64,000 nt of DNA from Candidatus Gastranaerophilales bacterium (lineage in GTDB: Bacteria; Cyanobacteriota; Vampirovibrionia; Gastranaerophilales; Gastranaerophilaceae). Location of the stretch: contig CAAGHI010000006.1 in NCBI GenBank assembly GCA_900769645.1, forward strand, positions 103,781 through 167,780. Direction: 5' to 3'. This document shows, one piece after another, positions 18,130 through 27,824 of the stretch (position 1 is its first letter; the number at the start of each line of letters is the position of its first letter). The notes under the pieces were generated by a model. It saw nothing but the letters and a program-made list of their open reading frames with translations. It did not search any database and had not been told where the DNA came from. The position numbers were made by a program, and so were the translations under genes.

Positions 18130-19860
18130 TTATTTCAAAAGTTCTTTCATGTCAGGTTTGTTCATTGCAGTGTATTGAGCCTGAGCAGGTGTTGTTGCGA
18201 CTTCTGTTTGTTTTGCTTCAACATTTGTGTCTGCTTTGGTTCCTACAGCCTGTTGAATGTTTTGCTGTGCAGCTTGTGCATTTTCGCCTTGTTTTGCTTT
18301 CTCTGCAGCCAATTTAGCTTTGCGTTTAGCTTCCGACTTGTTTGTCATATAAATGTTCAATTTCGGAATTCCAAAACCAAGAATTATACCAGAATACAAG
18401 TAGCCGGCAACTTGGGCAATGCTTAAGGCTCTTAATTTGCCTTTTGTTTCTTTTCTTACAGCTTCTGAAACTCTAGCGTCATCAAGTTTTTTCAACAAGG
18501 TTTTGAATGATAAAGCTTTTCCATTTTCAACAGAATCAATACCACAAGCTTTTAGACCTCTGTGTAAAACTTCATCTCGAGTTGCCATTGGTGCTTTAAA
18601 TATTTTGTTAAAGAAGCCTTTGCCGTGTTCTTTTTCACTGTAATTCAAAAGATTTTGATCCATTGAGTTTGCAACCATTTTGGCAACAAAGTTACCCAAA
18701 ATCAACCAGTTGAAAAAGCCCAAAGTATCTTTTACTGCTGATTCTCGGAGTTCATCTTTATCCCTTGCAGACATAAATCTTGACATAATTGTCATACCAT
18801 AAATGAATTTATATTGATCCAATGTTGGGTTAAGTCCTTTATATTGGAGCTTTTTCATAATTCCACTTACGCCACCTTTAAAACCTATTGTAGCAAGCGA
18901 AATTGTCATAAATCCGGCTGCAGCAAGAGCTTTCATTATTTTAAATCCGCCAGATTTATCTTTTTCCCTACCTTCAACTCCTACAAAGCCATCGCTTCCG
19001 GTTTTTTTCTTTGTTAGGTAAATATTTAAAGGTTGAATAGACATACCAACTGCAGATGCAATTCCTAAACCTATTAATGCCCTGTTTCTGTTCATTTTTT
19101 GCATTGATTTTAAGAATTCATCAACATTAATTTCTTTCGCACTAAATGCTCTTGTTACGTTATAAATTCCGTCCAACATGTTAGAAAGGGTTGTTGGTTG
19201 GCTTTCTTTAGTCAAACGGAAACCGTTTTCAGAGCCTGTAACGTGTGTGATAACAGATTGTGCATATTCTTTTAAATCTTTTGTAATTGTAATTGGCGCA
19301 TTTTCTTTGTTTTTCAAAGTTTCTGTAAACTTGCCAACAATATCATCAATGTTTTCTTGCGGAATGTTTTTCCACTCATCTCCAACACGAGTTTGAGCAT
19401 TTTTGAATACTGTTTGAAGATAATCGTTAAGTGTATCTTTGCTACCAGATTTAACTTGTGCTGTCCAAGTATCTCCAAGAGTTTTTAAAGTATCATCATC
19501 AACAAACATTTTTTGAGCTTTAACTCCGAATTTTGAGTTAAGTGCTCCTGCAAGCATTATACCACCGAGAGTTCCGTATAAGCCAACTAATGAGTGGTTG
19601 ATTGTTCCAGAAGATTCTCTTCTTGCTGTTTCCATACCGGCATCAGGTCCACGGTTTACCATATCAACGGTTGTTCTCGGAATAACCATTGAACATAAGT
19701 CAACTGCGTTAGCGCCCCAAGCCTGATTTGTGTCTAAGAAACGCAATCCTGTTGTAATTGCAGCATAAGCGTTTCCAAAATTTGGTTGAGCCGGATTTTG
19801 TTGTTTTTTCTCTTTATAATTATTGTTTTGTATTTGGGGTAATATTTGTTGAACTTTCAT
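18130..19860 (-). CDS. Large tagged membrane protein, VPRT/RRESSG family (copy A)
   Basis: 576 residues. The start is MKVQQILPQIQNN, a Gln/Asn-rich linker, then QPNFGNAYAA, the F-x-A/G tag seen on other proteins here. IPRTTV near 62 and ARRESSGTINHSLVG near 82 match the neighbouring paralogue (19870-21594). Hydrophobic segments lie near 90-112, 263-283, 310-335, 385-405 and 470-490. The C-terminus is an Ala/Gln-rich linker ending NKPDMKELLK. It is the second gene of a two-gene unit with copy B upstream (9-base gap). Function unknown. Confidence 0.75.
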   Translation of the reverse strand: MKVQQILPQIQNNNYKEKKQQNPAQPNFGNAYAAITTGLRFLDTNQAWGANAVDLCSMVIPRTTVDMVNRGPDAGMETARRESSGTINHSLVGLYGTLGGIMLAGALNSKFGVKAQKMFVDDDTLKTLGDTWTAQVKSGSKDTLNDYLQTVFKNAQTRVGDEWKNIPQENIDDIVGKFTETLKNKENAPITITKDLKEYAQSVITHVTGSENGFRLTKESQPTTLSNMLDGIYNVTRAFSAKEINVDEFLKSMQKMNRNRALIGLGIASAVGMSIQPLNIYLTKKKTGSDGFVGVEGREKDKSGGFKIMKALAAAGFMTISLATIGFKGGVSGIMKKLQYKGLNPTLDQYKFIYGMTIMSRFMSARDKDELRESAVKDTLGFFNWLILGNFVAKMVANSMDQNLLNYSEKEHGKGFFNKIFKAPMATRDEVLHRGLKACGIDSVENGKALSFKTLLKKLDDARVSEAVRKETKGKLRALSIAQVAGYLYSGIILGFGIPKLNIYMTNKSEAKRKAKLAAEKAKQGENAQAAQQNIQQAVGTKADTNVEAKQTEVATTPAQAQYTAMNKPDMKELLK

Positions 19861-19869
19861 TTTATCTCC

Positions 19870-21594
19870 TTACGAATTCACAAATGCTTTAAATGTTTTG
19901 TTGTCCTGTAAACGATTTCTTGAAAAATCGTATGTGGTGCCGGTGGTTTTGGAGGCACTACTTACTTCTTTTTCTGTAGTCGCCGAGGAGGACACTTGGG
20001 AGGAGGTTGTGGAACCGACTCCTTTTTCAGCATTTAATTTCGCAAGTTCTTCTGCGCGTTTTTTGTTAGTTTTCGACCTTGTGTATAGTGGTATAAATAC
20101 GCCCAATGACAATAGAGAGAACACAATATTGCCAAGTTGACATAGTGTACGTAGTTTCTTATCTTTGATTGTACCAAGCTCATCAGAAGATTTCAAGCTT
20201 GTATGTTTAGCCCAATTCCAGAATTTTTGAAGAGGGTTAGCATTCGGATCAGCTTCTTTCAATCTGTTAATCAAATGAGTTCCAGGATTTTTCTTTTCTA
20301 GGAATGTAGCAATACCTTTTGCAACATAGTCACCTAAGAAGTAGAAACTTGAGAATGTTGCAATATCACGAACAGTAGCTTCTCTAAGCTCGTTTTTATC
20401 CTCAGATGCTCCCATACGGCTTGCAAATGTCGCTGTAGAGATAATTCTTGCCTGATCCATTGTTGGGAAAATTCCTTTAAACTGGAAGATGTTTTTCAAA
20501 ACAGGTCTGTCCATGAACATTGAAAGTCCACAAACACCAATCATAGACCCGATTGAGATGAATTTTTGAGCAAGAAGTTCTGCTTTTTCTTTCGGTGTCA
20601 TTTCTTTGTGTTCGTTATCTTTGCCGAAATCTTTGTATATCGGAGCACCTTTTTGACCAGATGTTTTGTGTGTAATCCATCTGTTTATAGGCTGCATAGA
20701 GATTGCAAGCGGAATAATAACGCTAAGTCCGCCAATACTTTTCCAGTTGACAAGTTTAACAGCTTTTTTGCAGTATTCCGATAATGTTTTGCTATCAGTA
20801 ATTCCTTCTTTAAGTGTGCCACGAAGCATTTTAACAGTATCTGAACAAATTGATTCAAGGTTGTTAGAGAAGAATGCTTTGTCAGTCTTAAATCTAATGT
20901 TTTCTGCAATGTGAGTTTCTTCAACAATTGCTCTGTATGCTTCTTTAACTTTTTTAGAACTGTGTTGTTCGCTTAAAACGGCATCAGTAAGTTCGTTTAC
21001 AGCTTTATGAAGTTTTTCGTTTCCAATCTTACCAACGAGATTACCTTCTTTATCTCGAGCAATATTAAAGATATCTGCAAAATCTTTTGTTTCAGTACCG
21101 TCAACACCTACTAGGCTGCCGAGTTCATCTCTAAATGTGTTATAAATTCTTTCTCTTTGAGTTAAAGTGTTATTTTCAAGATGTTTGCCATAGAAATCAT
21201 TGATTTTATGAATTCCATCTTCGTTAGCCCAAGTGCTAGACAAGTTTGATTTACCAAAATTACCCATAATAGGGCGTTGCAATAACTTAGTAATTCCGGC
21301 AACAATAAATCCAGGAATTAAACAGTTTACAATTAAGCCTGAAGATTCTCTTCTAAATGCCTCAAAACCTGCATATCCGTTTGATTCTTTGGTTTCGATA
21401 ACAGTTCTAGGTACGATAGCAGTAGACATATCCAAAACAGTAACGTTTACCATTGGCTGTTTTTCGCATTGTTGAATAAGCCAAACTGCGCCATCAGCCA
21501 ATCCTGTGAATGATTGCTGCTGCCCTTTTTGTTTACTGTTATCCCTTCTCGGGGTATTGTTATTTACACTAGCTAAATTGATTTTTTCTATCAT
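19870..21594 (-). CDS. Large tagged membrane protein, VPRT/RRESSG family (copy B)
   Basis: 574 residues from ATG 21594, chosen because an extended -10 at 21624-21631 would place transcription start just downstream of the earlier TTG candidate. The order of elements equals copy A: MIEKINLASVNNN, Gln-rich linker, QQSFTGLADG tag, IVPRTVI, FRRESSGLIVNCLI, several membrane segments, then a Ser/Thr linker and the end DNKTFKAFVNS. Shared internal pieces include SARxxDKNELREATVRD. First gene of the unit with copy A. I know of no function for the family. Confidence 0.75.
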   Translation of the reverse strand: MIEKINLASVNNNTPRRDNSKQKGQQQSFTGLADGAVWLIQQCEKQPMVNVTVLDMSTAIVPRTVIETKESNGYAGFEAFRRESSGLIVNCLIPGFIVAGITKLLQRPIMGNFGKSNLSSTWANEDGIHKINDFYGKHLENNTLTQRERIYNTFRDELGSLVGVDGTETKDFADIFNIARDKEGNLVGKIGNEKLHKAVNELTDAVLSEQHSSKKVKEAYRAIVEETHIAENIRFKTDKAFFSNNLESICSDTVKMLRGTLKEGITDSKTLSEYCKKAVKLVNWKSIGGLSVIIPLAISMQPINRWITHKTSGQKGAPIYKDFGKDNEHKEMTPKEKAELLAQKFISIGSMIGVCGLSMFMDRPVLKNIFQFKGIFPTMDQARIISTATFASRMGASEDKNELREATVRDIATFSSFYFLGDYVAKGIATFLEKKNPGTHLINRLKEADPNANPLQKFWNWAKHTSLKSSDELGTIKDKKLRTLCQLGNIVFSLLSLGVFIPLYTRSKTNKKRAEELAKLNAEKGVGSTTSSQVSSSATTEKEVSSASKTTGTTYDFSRNRLQDNKTFKAFVNS

Positions 21595-21623
21595 AATTAA
21601 GTCTGGATTAAAACTACACAACT

Positions 21624-21632
21624 ATTATACCA
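21624..21632 (-). promoter_or_regulatory. Extended -10 promoter for the membrane-protein pair
   Basis: Minus strand TGGTATAAT: TATAAT occupies 21624-21629 and TG 21631-21632. It is 30 bases upstream of ATG 21594. The remaining upstream sequence to 21885 is AT-rich with no other feature that I can support. Confidence 0.55.
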
Positions 21633-21885
21633 GTTACACATTATATTAAAAGTCGGGCAAAAAAAAAGTTGCGTCGAAATTGGCGAATGTTAAGGTTATG
21701 TAAAGATGAATTTTTGCGTTTTTTTCTAAAAATACAATAATTAGTTTGAAAAATTTTAAACTTTTGTTAGTTTTTTATTTCAAAATGGCAAAAAATGTTC
21801 AAAAATCTTAAAAATTTGTTTGAAAATTATTGTAAATTTTTGTTAAGAAAAATGATTTTATCTTGATTTTTAGCCAAAAAACTTC

Positions 21886-23283
21886 TTATTTGTAGCTTTT
21901 TACAAATTCTATGGCATGGTCTTTGTCTGTAATATCGCCATTAATTTGAGCTTCATGAAGCGCTTCCATAATCTCGCCGAGTTGTCTTGAAGGTTTGATA
22001 TTTAAAATCTTCATAACTTCGTTACCGTCAAGTAATTTGGGAAGTTGTTTTAGAGTTTCTCGCGCTTCAAGATAAAATCTCAAAAGCATGTTCAAATATG
22101 TGATATTGTGCTCTACAATTTCATCAGTAATTTCAGGCCCACGAGCCGAAAGCCTGTCAGCTTGTGCCAAAATTATCTCATCAATTGAATTCATGTCCAT
22201 TTTTCTAACATATCGCATCATGATTTTTTCCGTAATCTGAGGTGAACTCATTACGTGTGACGGATAAATATGATATTTAATCATTTGCGAAATATATTCA
22301 ATTTGTTTGTTTGAAAAATGTAGTTTTTTTAAAATTTTAACAGACATTTTCGAACCGACATCGTCATGCTTGATAAAGCGGTGCTTGCCTTCTTCAATTG
22401 TCCAAGTCGAAAATTTGCCGATGTCATGCATAAATGCAGCAAGTTTTAAGTGTGCAAGTCTTGAAAATCCCCCAAAATCAACTCTATCAAGATGTTCTTT
22501 TACTTCGTCAGAAGAATTTTCGTACAAATTTTGCACCTGTCTGACTGTTTCAATCGAGTGTTGGAACAAGTCTAAGTGGTGGTGTGAATTTGGTGGAACT
22601 TGCTTTAATTCCTTTACAAACGGAAATATTTCTTCCAAAAGCCAAGTTTTATTCATGTTTTCAAGGGCTTTATCTGTATATTTACCGCTAAACAGAGCCA
22701 TAATTTCGTGAGTAACCCGTTCAACTGCCGGTTTATGAATTAAGTCAACATATCTGCAAACAGCATTAATTGTTTCAGGTGCAAGTTCAAAGCCGTATAG
22801 AGCCTGAAATCTGTACACTCTTAAAAGTCTGAGCGGATCGTCTACAAAATTAAGTTCATTAACATAATTTATGCATTTATTTTTTATATCTGTAACACCG
22901 CCGGAAATATCTATAAGTTCGCCAGTTCTAAGATTTACGGCAATAGCGTTGATTGTCAAATCTCTTCGCATTAGGTCGTTTTCAATCGAATCACCGATAG
23001 GGTTTGTTACATCAATATAATTAATCTTGTCAGGAAGTACAATTCTATAAATTTTATTTTCTTCATCTAATGGAACAAAAGTTGCATCAAAAAGTTCTGC
23101 AAGTTTTAGTGAAAAACTTCTTGCATCTTCGTCCATAACGATAATGTCCCTATCAGAACTTTCAAGTCCTAAGTAAAAATCCCTGACAGTACCTCCGACA
23201 ATATATATTTCATTGGTAAAAGTCTTTTCGATTTTTGATAAAATTTTGTCTGATTTAATTTTGTCTATAATTACTGAATTCAT
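21886..23283 (-). CDS. cca: CCA-adding tRNA nucleotidyltransferase with HD domain
   Basis: Adds or repairs the 3' CCA of tRNAs. 465 residues: GGTVRDFYLG (about 31-40) and DRDIIVMD give the nucleotidyltransferase active site, RRDLTINAIA and DDPLRLLRVYRFQ are the class II signatures, and an HD phosphohydrolase domain (HLKLAAFMHDIGK near 280, then HDDVG) follows. Both tRNA genes in this window lack an encoded CCA, so this enzyme is essential for them. The first 29 bases overlap the 3' end of rsmE. Confidence 0.92.
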   Translation of the reverse strand: MNSVIIDKIKSDKILSKIEKTFTNEIYIVGGTVRDFYLGLESSDRDIIVMDEDARSFSLKLAELFDATFVPLDEENKIYRIVLPDKINYIDVTNPIGDSIENDLMRRDLTINAIAVNLRTGELIDISGGVTDIKNKCINYVNELNFVDDPLRLLRVYRFQALYGFELAPETINAVCRYVDLIHKPAVERVTHEIMALFSGKYTDKALENMNKTWLLEEIFPFVKELKQVPPNSHHHLDLFQHSIETVRQVQNLYENSSDEVKEHLDRVDFGGFSRLAHLKLAAFMHDIGKFSTWTIEEGKHRFIKHDDVGSKMSVKILKKLHFSNKQIEYISQMIKYHIYPSHVMSSPQITEKIMMRYVRKMDMNSIDEIILAQADRLSARGPEITDEIVEHNITYLNMLLRFYLEARETLKQLPKLLDGNEVMKILNIKPSRQLGEIMEALHEAQINGDITDKDHAIEFVKSYK

Positions 23284-24004
23284 AAATTATGTTTCCTAAC
23301 GCAACTGTTACTGCTGTATCCGCTTTCAAGATAAGTTCACCAAGTGTTAACATTGGAATTTCATTATCTTTAAAAAGTTTGAATTCTTTTTGAGAAAATC
23401 CACCTTCCGGTCCGATAATTACGATAATTTTATCATCTTTTTTTATCGGAAAAGTTTTGCAATATTCATGAAGTGTTGTTGTGGCAAGTCTTTCACAAAA
23501 AGCGATTATTTTGTATCCTTTGTTTTTTAATTCTATAACATTTTCTAAATTCGTCAAGTCAAAACAAGTTGGAACGTAGGCTCTTTCGCATTGTTTAAAG
23601 GCTTCAAACATTATTTTTTGCCACTTTGGAATTTTCTTTTCGATTACAGAAGTTGCAAGAGCACAATTGTCTGTTTTTATCGGATAAACTCCATCTGCGC
23701 CGAGTTCAGTGGCTTTTTCAATGACTAAATTTTGCGCATCACTTCTTAGGGTGCTTTGAGCGAGGAATAAAGAAAATTCAAGTTTCCTGTTGGATTTGTA
23801 AGATTTTTCTATTTTTACCGTAATTTCTTTGTTGGTAACTGTTTCGACTTGTGTTTCATATTGAATTTGATTTTCGTCAATAAGAAGTAAGTTTTCGCCG
23901 CATTTTATTCTCAAAGACTTTGCAATGTGATTAAAAGTATCTTTGTCCGAGATAACAACTTTGTTTTCGTTTATATCTGATGAATTTATCAAAAATTGTG
24001 GCAT
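23255..24004 (-). CDS. rsmE: 16S rRNA (uracil-1498 N3) methyltransferase RsmE
   Basis: SPOUT-fold methyltransferase of the small-subunit decoding region. The knot that binds S-adenosylmethionine is visible as VIIGPEGGFSQKEFKLF and LGELILKADTAV near the C-terminus; the N-terminal PUA-like part begins MPQFLINSSD. ATG 24004 is preferred over the one 15 bases upstream because AAGGAG (24011-24016) is spaced correctly for it. It overlaps cca, indicating co-translation. Confidence 0.92.
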   Translation of the reverse strand: MPQFLINSSDINENKVVISDKDTFNHIAKSLRIKCGENLLLIDENQIQYETQVETVTNKEITVKIEKSYKSNRKLEFSLFLAQSTLRSDAQNLVIEKATELGADGVYPIKTDNCALATSVIEKKIPKWQKIMFEAFKQCERAYVPTCFDLTNLENVIELKNKGYKIIAFCERLATTTLHEYCKTFPIKKDDKIIVIIGPEGGFSQKEFKLFKDNEIPMLTLGELILKADTAVTVALGNIIYEFSNYRQN

Positions 24005-24079
24005 ATTAACTCCTTGCATAATATATTATTACAAACAAAAATTTTTGAAAATAGTAGAGTTGAAAAGCTCGTGAAAATA

Positions 24080-24088
24080 TGTTATAAT
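24080..24088 (+). promoter_or_regulatory. Extended -10 promoter of the pilin-like gene
   Basis: TG at 24080-24081, one base, TATAAT at 24083-24088, about 40 bases before the ATG at 24130. No -35 match is needed or seen. Confidence 0.5.
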
Positions 24089-24129
24089 TAGGATTATTAT
24101 ATATATTTTTTGAAAGAGAGGAAGTATTT

Positions 24130-25194
24130 ATGAAGAAATTTGATTTTAGAAGAGCCGTCGGGGGTGGGGCTAATCAGCTTGGAAGCCAGCCTATAAATTC
24201 TCATCATTCTGAGGGGAACAACAATTTAATCCAGAAGAGTCTTGAGGCAAGTAATCAATTAGATCTTTCGCTAATCTATCGCCACATTCGCGCTAAACGT
24301 GACTCCGTGCCAACAGAAAAGTCTTGCAGACCGCCTGAGTTTTCTGTGACAACTCCGCACTCTGCTCATGTGGCTCCTCAAGATGACGACAACATTTTCC
24401 GTGAAACTGTCTTTTCACGTTTCACATCTCACTTTTCACTTTCAAAAGCTGCTTTTACATTGGCCGAAGTCCTAATTACTCTCGGCATCATCGGGGTAGT
24501 TGCGGCACTAACATTGCCGACTCTTATTCAAAATTATCAAAAAACTGTTCTTGTTACTCAATTAAAGAAAGAAATAAATACAATTTCAAATGTATATAAA
24601 ATTGCTTTAGCTACTGAAGGGGTAGATTCTATGTACGATTCTTCTTTTCATCCTCCGGTAAATGCTATAACTGGACAAGTTACGGACGGAGCTATTAAGT
24701 TAGATAAATTAATACAAGAATATGCAAAAGTTACAGATATTGGCAAGAATACTGAAATGAGGGATGTATTTTGTTCAGTTACAGATAGCTGTAGGTATTC
24801 GGATAAAATTTATCTTTTGAATGATGGAGGTTGTATTATACCAATAGGTCATTGGAGTGTAGAATTTGATACTGGAGAAAAATTTGAAAGAATTTCAAGT
24901 TGGTATTTAGATGTAAATTGTCAAAAAGGACCTAATAAGGCGGGACGCGATATTTTTGAACTTATGTTTGACCAATATGGAAAACTAATAATTCCTAAAT
25001 CTGCGGTTTGTTTGCCTACAATGTCTTCTAAGGATATAGATGATTTAATTTCTGAAACCGCAGAGGCGAATGGAATGACAAAAGATGAGTTTGAAAAAGC
25101 GATGGAAGATTATATGGGAACAAATTGGAAATCAGAACCTTCTTCGGACTGTTTATATTCAATTATTAATGACGGTTGGAAAATGAATTATTAG
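24130..25194 (+). CDS. Type IV pilin-like protein with a 108-residue leader
   Basis: 354 residues. The prepilin cleavage and methylation segment AFTLAEVLITLGIIGVVAALT starts at A108-F109, with the required Glu at +5, followed by the hydrophobic helix. The leader before it is about 108 residues, against 6-25 in ordinary prepilins, and its DNA includes a heptamer repeat (24411-24445) read in frame as VFSRFTSHFSLS. The C-terminal half has Cys pairs and DVNCQKGPNKAGRDIFEL, a motif shared with the other pilin-like proteins here. Substrates or pilus role unknown. Its 3' end overlaps the convergent ogt by 29 bases. Confidence 0.85.
   Translation: MKKFDFRRAVGGGANQLGSQPINSHHSEGNNNLIQKSLEASNQLDLSLIYRHIRAKRDSVPTEKSCRPPEFSVTTPHSAHVAPQDDDNIFRETVFSRFTSHFSLSKAAFTLAEVLITLGIIGVVAALTLPTLIQNYQKTVLVTQLKKEINTISNVYKIALATEGVDSMYDSSFHPPVNAITGQVTDGAIKLDKLIQEYAKVTDIGKNTEMRDVFCSVTDSCRYSDKIYLLNDGGCIIPIGHWSVEFDTGEKFERISSWYLDVNCQKGPNKAGRDIFELMFDQYGKLIIPKSAVCLPTMSSKDIDDLISETAEANGMTKDEFEKAMEDYMGTNWKSEPSSDCLYSIINDGWKMNY
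24411..24445 (+). repeat. Heptanucleotide tandem repeat inside a coding leader
   Basis: CTTTTCA, CGTTTCA, CATCTCA, CTTTTCA and a partial unit stand head to tail. Because three heptamers equal seven codons, the array stays in frame with the pilin-like gene and ends only a few codons before the predicted cleavage site. Confidence 0.75.
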
Positions 25195-25633
25195 CTTCCA
25201 ATTTTAACAATTTTTCTTTAACGTTCAAGCCTTCGGCGTAGCCCGTAAGGTCTCCGTTTTTGCCGATTACACGGTGGCAAGGCACAATGATACAAATTGG
25301 GTTGTTGTGGTTTGCCATTCCGACTGCTCGGCTTGCTTTTTCATTGCAAACTTTTTTAGCTATATCTTTATAAGTCACAGTCTTGCCATAGGGAATTTGT
25401 CGAAGCGCCTCCCATACACGCATTTGAAAATCTGTTCCATTTTGTTTTAATGGAATATCAAATGTTTTCCGCTTTCCGGCAAAATACTCCAAAAGCTCTT
25501 GATAAGTCTTTTTTATCAACTCTGTTTCTTTTTCAGGAGCCTCAATTCCTCTGAAATTAAGCCCGACAATTTTACCGCAATCTTCTGCAATATAGACTTT
25601 TCCAAGCTCTGTGTCATAAGAATACTGATACAT
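25166..25633 (-). CDS. ogt: Methylated-DNA--protein-cysteine methyltransferase
   Basis: Suicide repair protein that moves the methyl group from O6-methylguanine to its own cysteine. 155 residues with the active-site motif IIVPCHRVIG (C119) and the helix-turn-helix RAVGMANHNNP (Arg finger). Length and N-terminal RNase H-like region match the Ogt class. It starts one base after the dedA stop codon in the same direction. Confidence 0.93.
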   Translation of the reverse strand: MYQYSYDTELGKVYIAEDCGKIVGLNFRGIEAPEKETELIKKTYQELLEYFAGKRKTFDIPLKQNGTDFQMRVWEALRQIPYGKTVTYKDIAKKVCNEKASRAVGMANHNNPICIIVPCHRVIGKNGDLTGYAEGLNVKEKLLKLEANNSFSNRH

Positions 25634-26260
25634 CTATGACTCTTTCAAATGTTTTACGTGTTTGTAAATATAAAGCACTCCAAGCACGCCAAAAATTACA
25701 ACAATTGCGATATCAAATTTGTGCCAAATATGTTTGAAAGCTTCCATATTCTGACCCATTTTTACGCCGACATAAACTAAAACGTAGCTCCAAACAAGTG
25801 AGCCCAAGAAAGTTAATGTAAAAAATACTCGTTTTTTAGCTCTCAAAATTCCTGCTGGAAGTGAAATAAAAGTTCTTACAACAGGCAACATTCGACATAA
25901 GAAAAACGCCCAATCACCGTATTTTTCAACCCATTTATCGGCCTCATCAAGGTCTTTGTGTGAAATAAGAAAGTATTTGCCATATTTTTCAACAAATTTC
26001 CTTCCGCCGAAAAATCCAAGGTAATAAGATGGAACAGAACCCAAAACACAGCCCAAAGCTCCGGCAATAGCTGCGATATGAAAGTTCATCTCACCTTTGC
26101 TAACAATATATCCTGCAAACGGCAAAATTGCTTCACTCGGTAGCGGAATGTTGCAAGACTCAATCGCCATCAACAAGCTGATGCCGAATGGTCCCAAATG
26201 CGTAATAATGTGTTCTATAAAGTTTATTAAATGTGCTAATACTAAATTTATCGCTTCCAT
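25634..26260 (-). CDS. DedA/SNARE-associated family membrane protein
   Basis: 208 residues from ATG 26260 (AGAGGG just upstream; the longer reading from 26284 has no ribosome site). It has the family hallmarks NIPLPSEAILPFAGYIVSKG near 40 and FFLCRMLPVVRTFISLPAG near 130, and about five hydrophobic segments. DedA proteins are proton-dependent transporters or scramblases of undecaprenyl-phosphate and phospholipids. It is followed directly by ogt and is 30 bases downstream of the decarboxylase gene. Confidence 0.9.
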   Translation of the reverse strand: MEAINLVLAHLINFIEHIITHLGPFGISLLMAIESCNIPLPSEAILPFAGYIVSKGEMNFHIAAIAGALGCVLGSVPSYYLGFFGGRKFVEKYGKYFLISHKDLDEADKWVEKYGDWAFFLCRMLPVVRTFISLPAGILRAKKRVFFTLTFLGSLVWSYVLVYVGVKMGQNMEAFKHIWHKFDIAIVVIFGVLGVLYIYKHVKHLKES

Positions 26261-26290
26261 AATCCCTCTTCTCTCAATTCTCAATAAAAA

Positions 26291-27763
26291 TTATTTTATG
26301 ACTTCAATTGTGTCGTAGTCAACCAAATATGGCAAATGTTCTTCTGTGATAAGTTCTCCTGGAAGCAAAACTGCAATCCCCGGAGGACATTCTGCGATTA
26401 CCTCAGCAGAAATTCTGCCAACAGCGTGCTCTTTGGAAACTGTTTCTTTGTGTGAATAATATGCCTCTCTCAAAGTCATTTTGATAATAGGCGTCAACAT
26501 TGGCATGTGCTTTTTCTTTTCAAGATAGCAAATATCTGTGTAGTTTGTTTTATCAATTTTTTGAAGGCATTTTACCAAATATTGCATATCACTTCTTGTG
26601 TTACCAATGTTTGACAAAATCAAAAGTCCGGCGTCAGATGCACTTTCAACTTCAATATTAAAATCGATTTCCAATATTGATTCAAGACGTTTCCCAGAAA
26701 GTCTGTCATCTCTGATAAATACTTTGGTAATATCTGTCTTGAACCCGAAGTCAGGCTTCAAGTGATGAATGTGTTCAAGTTTGTCGATTTCACGACGAAG
26801 ATATTTTGCGTTTTGAACAGCGCGTTCAAGTTGTTTTCTGCCACGAGGACTATCTAGGTTTGCCCTTGCAGCATCAAGACTTGCCAATAGCATCAATGAT
26901 GGACTTGTAGTATGCAAAAGTTTTAATGCTTTTTCAACTGCATCAGCATCAAGTTTTGAGTTTTCCGCAATATGCAACATAGAACTTTGGCTCATACTTC
27001 CGCCCGTTTTGTGTAACGAGTGAACAACCGCATCAGCCCCTAGTTTTAGGGCAGTTGTTGGAAGGTGGTTGTTGAAATTCCAAAGGCAAGCGTGCGCTTC
27101 ATCAACAATTAGTGGAACATCGTATTTCTTGCAAACTTCAGCAATCGATTTGATATCAGAAACAACGCCTTCATAAGTCGGGTTGGTAATCCACACCATG
27201 CCGGCTTGAGGATTATTTTTCAACATTTCTTCAACAGATTCAGGAGTTACACAACCCCAAATTCCCCATTCTTCAAGTTTTTTAGGAATAAGCCAAATAG
27301 GTTCTGCGCCGGAAATAATCATTCCTGTCAAAATTGAGCGGTGACAGTTTCTGTTTACAATAATTTTTTCACCTTTCTTTGTCAAACCCATTGCAAGTGC
27401 AAGGTTTCCGGCAGTTGAACCGTTTAACAAAAAGAAAGTTTTTTTAGCACCAAAAGCTTCTGCAGCAAGCTCTTGTGCCTCTTTGATAGGCCCTGTTGCA
27501 GGGTGAAGAGTTCCGAGTCCGTCAAACTCATCTGTCGTATCAATCGAAAGTGCCTTTGTTCCGATAAGTTTTCTAAACTCTGGCAAAACTCCATTCCCCT
27601 TGGTATGTCCTGGGATATGAAATTGATATGTCGGACATTCGTAAGCGTTTTTAAGTGCTTCTACAATTGGGGCGTATGTTTTAGTTTTTTTATTATCTTG
27701 TTGATTAATCATTTTATTAGCTTTTGCATTTGGTGCAATTTTATTCTTTGTTACATTTGTCAT
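26291..27763 (-). CDS. Orn/Lys/Arg decarboxylase, fold-type I (SpeA-like)
   Basis: PLP enzyme of 490 residues, the short Gram-positive/cyanobacterial type rather than the 700-residue biodegradative type. The Schiff-base lysine lies in VVHSLHKTGGSMSQSS near residue 250; FFLLNGSTAGNLA is the phosphate-binding region and VDEAHACLW the PLP ring contact. Likely product is agmatine or cadaverine for polyamine synthesis; arginine is the commonest substrate in this subfamily but specificity cannot be read from sequence. The tail PPGIAVLLPGE matches the C-terminal domain. Confidence 0.88.
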   Translation of the reverse strand: MTNVTKNKIAPNAKANKMINQQDNKKTKTYAPIVEALKNAYECPTYQFHIPGHTKGNGVLPEFRKLIGTKALSIDTTDEFDGLGTLHPATGPIKEAQELAAEAFGAKKTFFLLNGSTAGNLALAMGLTKKGEKIIVNRNCHRSILTGMIISGAEPIWLIPKKLEEWGIWGCVTPESVEEMLKNNPQAGMVWITNPTYEGVVSDIKSIAEVCKKYDVPLIVDEAHACLWNFNNHLPTTALKLGADAVVHSLHKTGGSMSQSSMLHIAENSKLDADAVEKALKLLHTTSPSLMLLASLDAARANLDSPRGRKQLERAVQNAKYLRREIDKLEHIHHLKPDFGFKTDITKVFIRDDRLSGKRLESILEIDFNIEVESASDAGLLILSNIGNTRSDMQYLVKCLQKIDKTNYTDICYLEKKKHMPMLTPIIKMTLREAYYSHKETVSKEHAVGRISAEVIAECPPGIAVLLPGELITEEHLPYLVDYDTIEVIK

Positions 27764-27824
27764 AATTATTAATATACACTAAAAAAAATTTTTTTTGCAT
27801 AGATTTTATGATACATTAATATTT

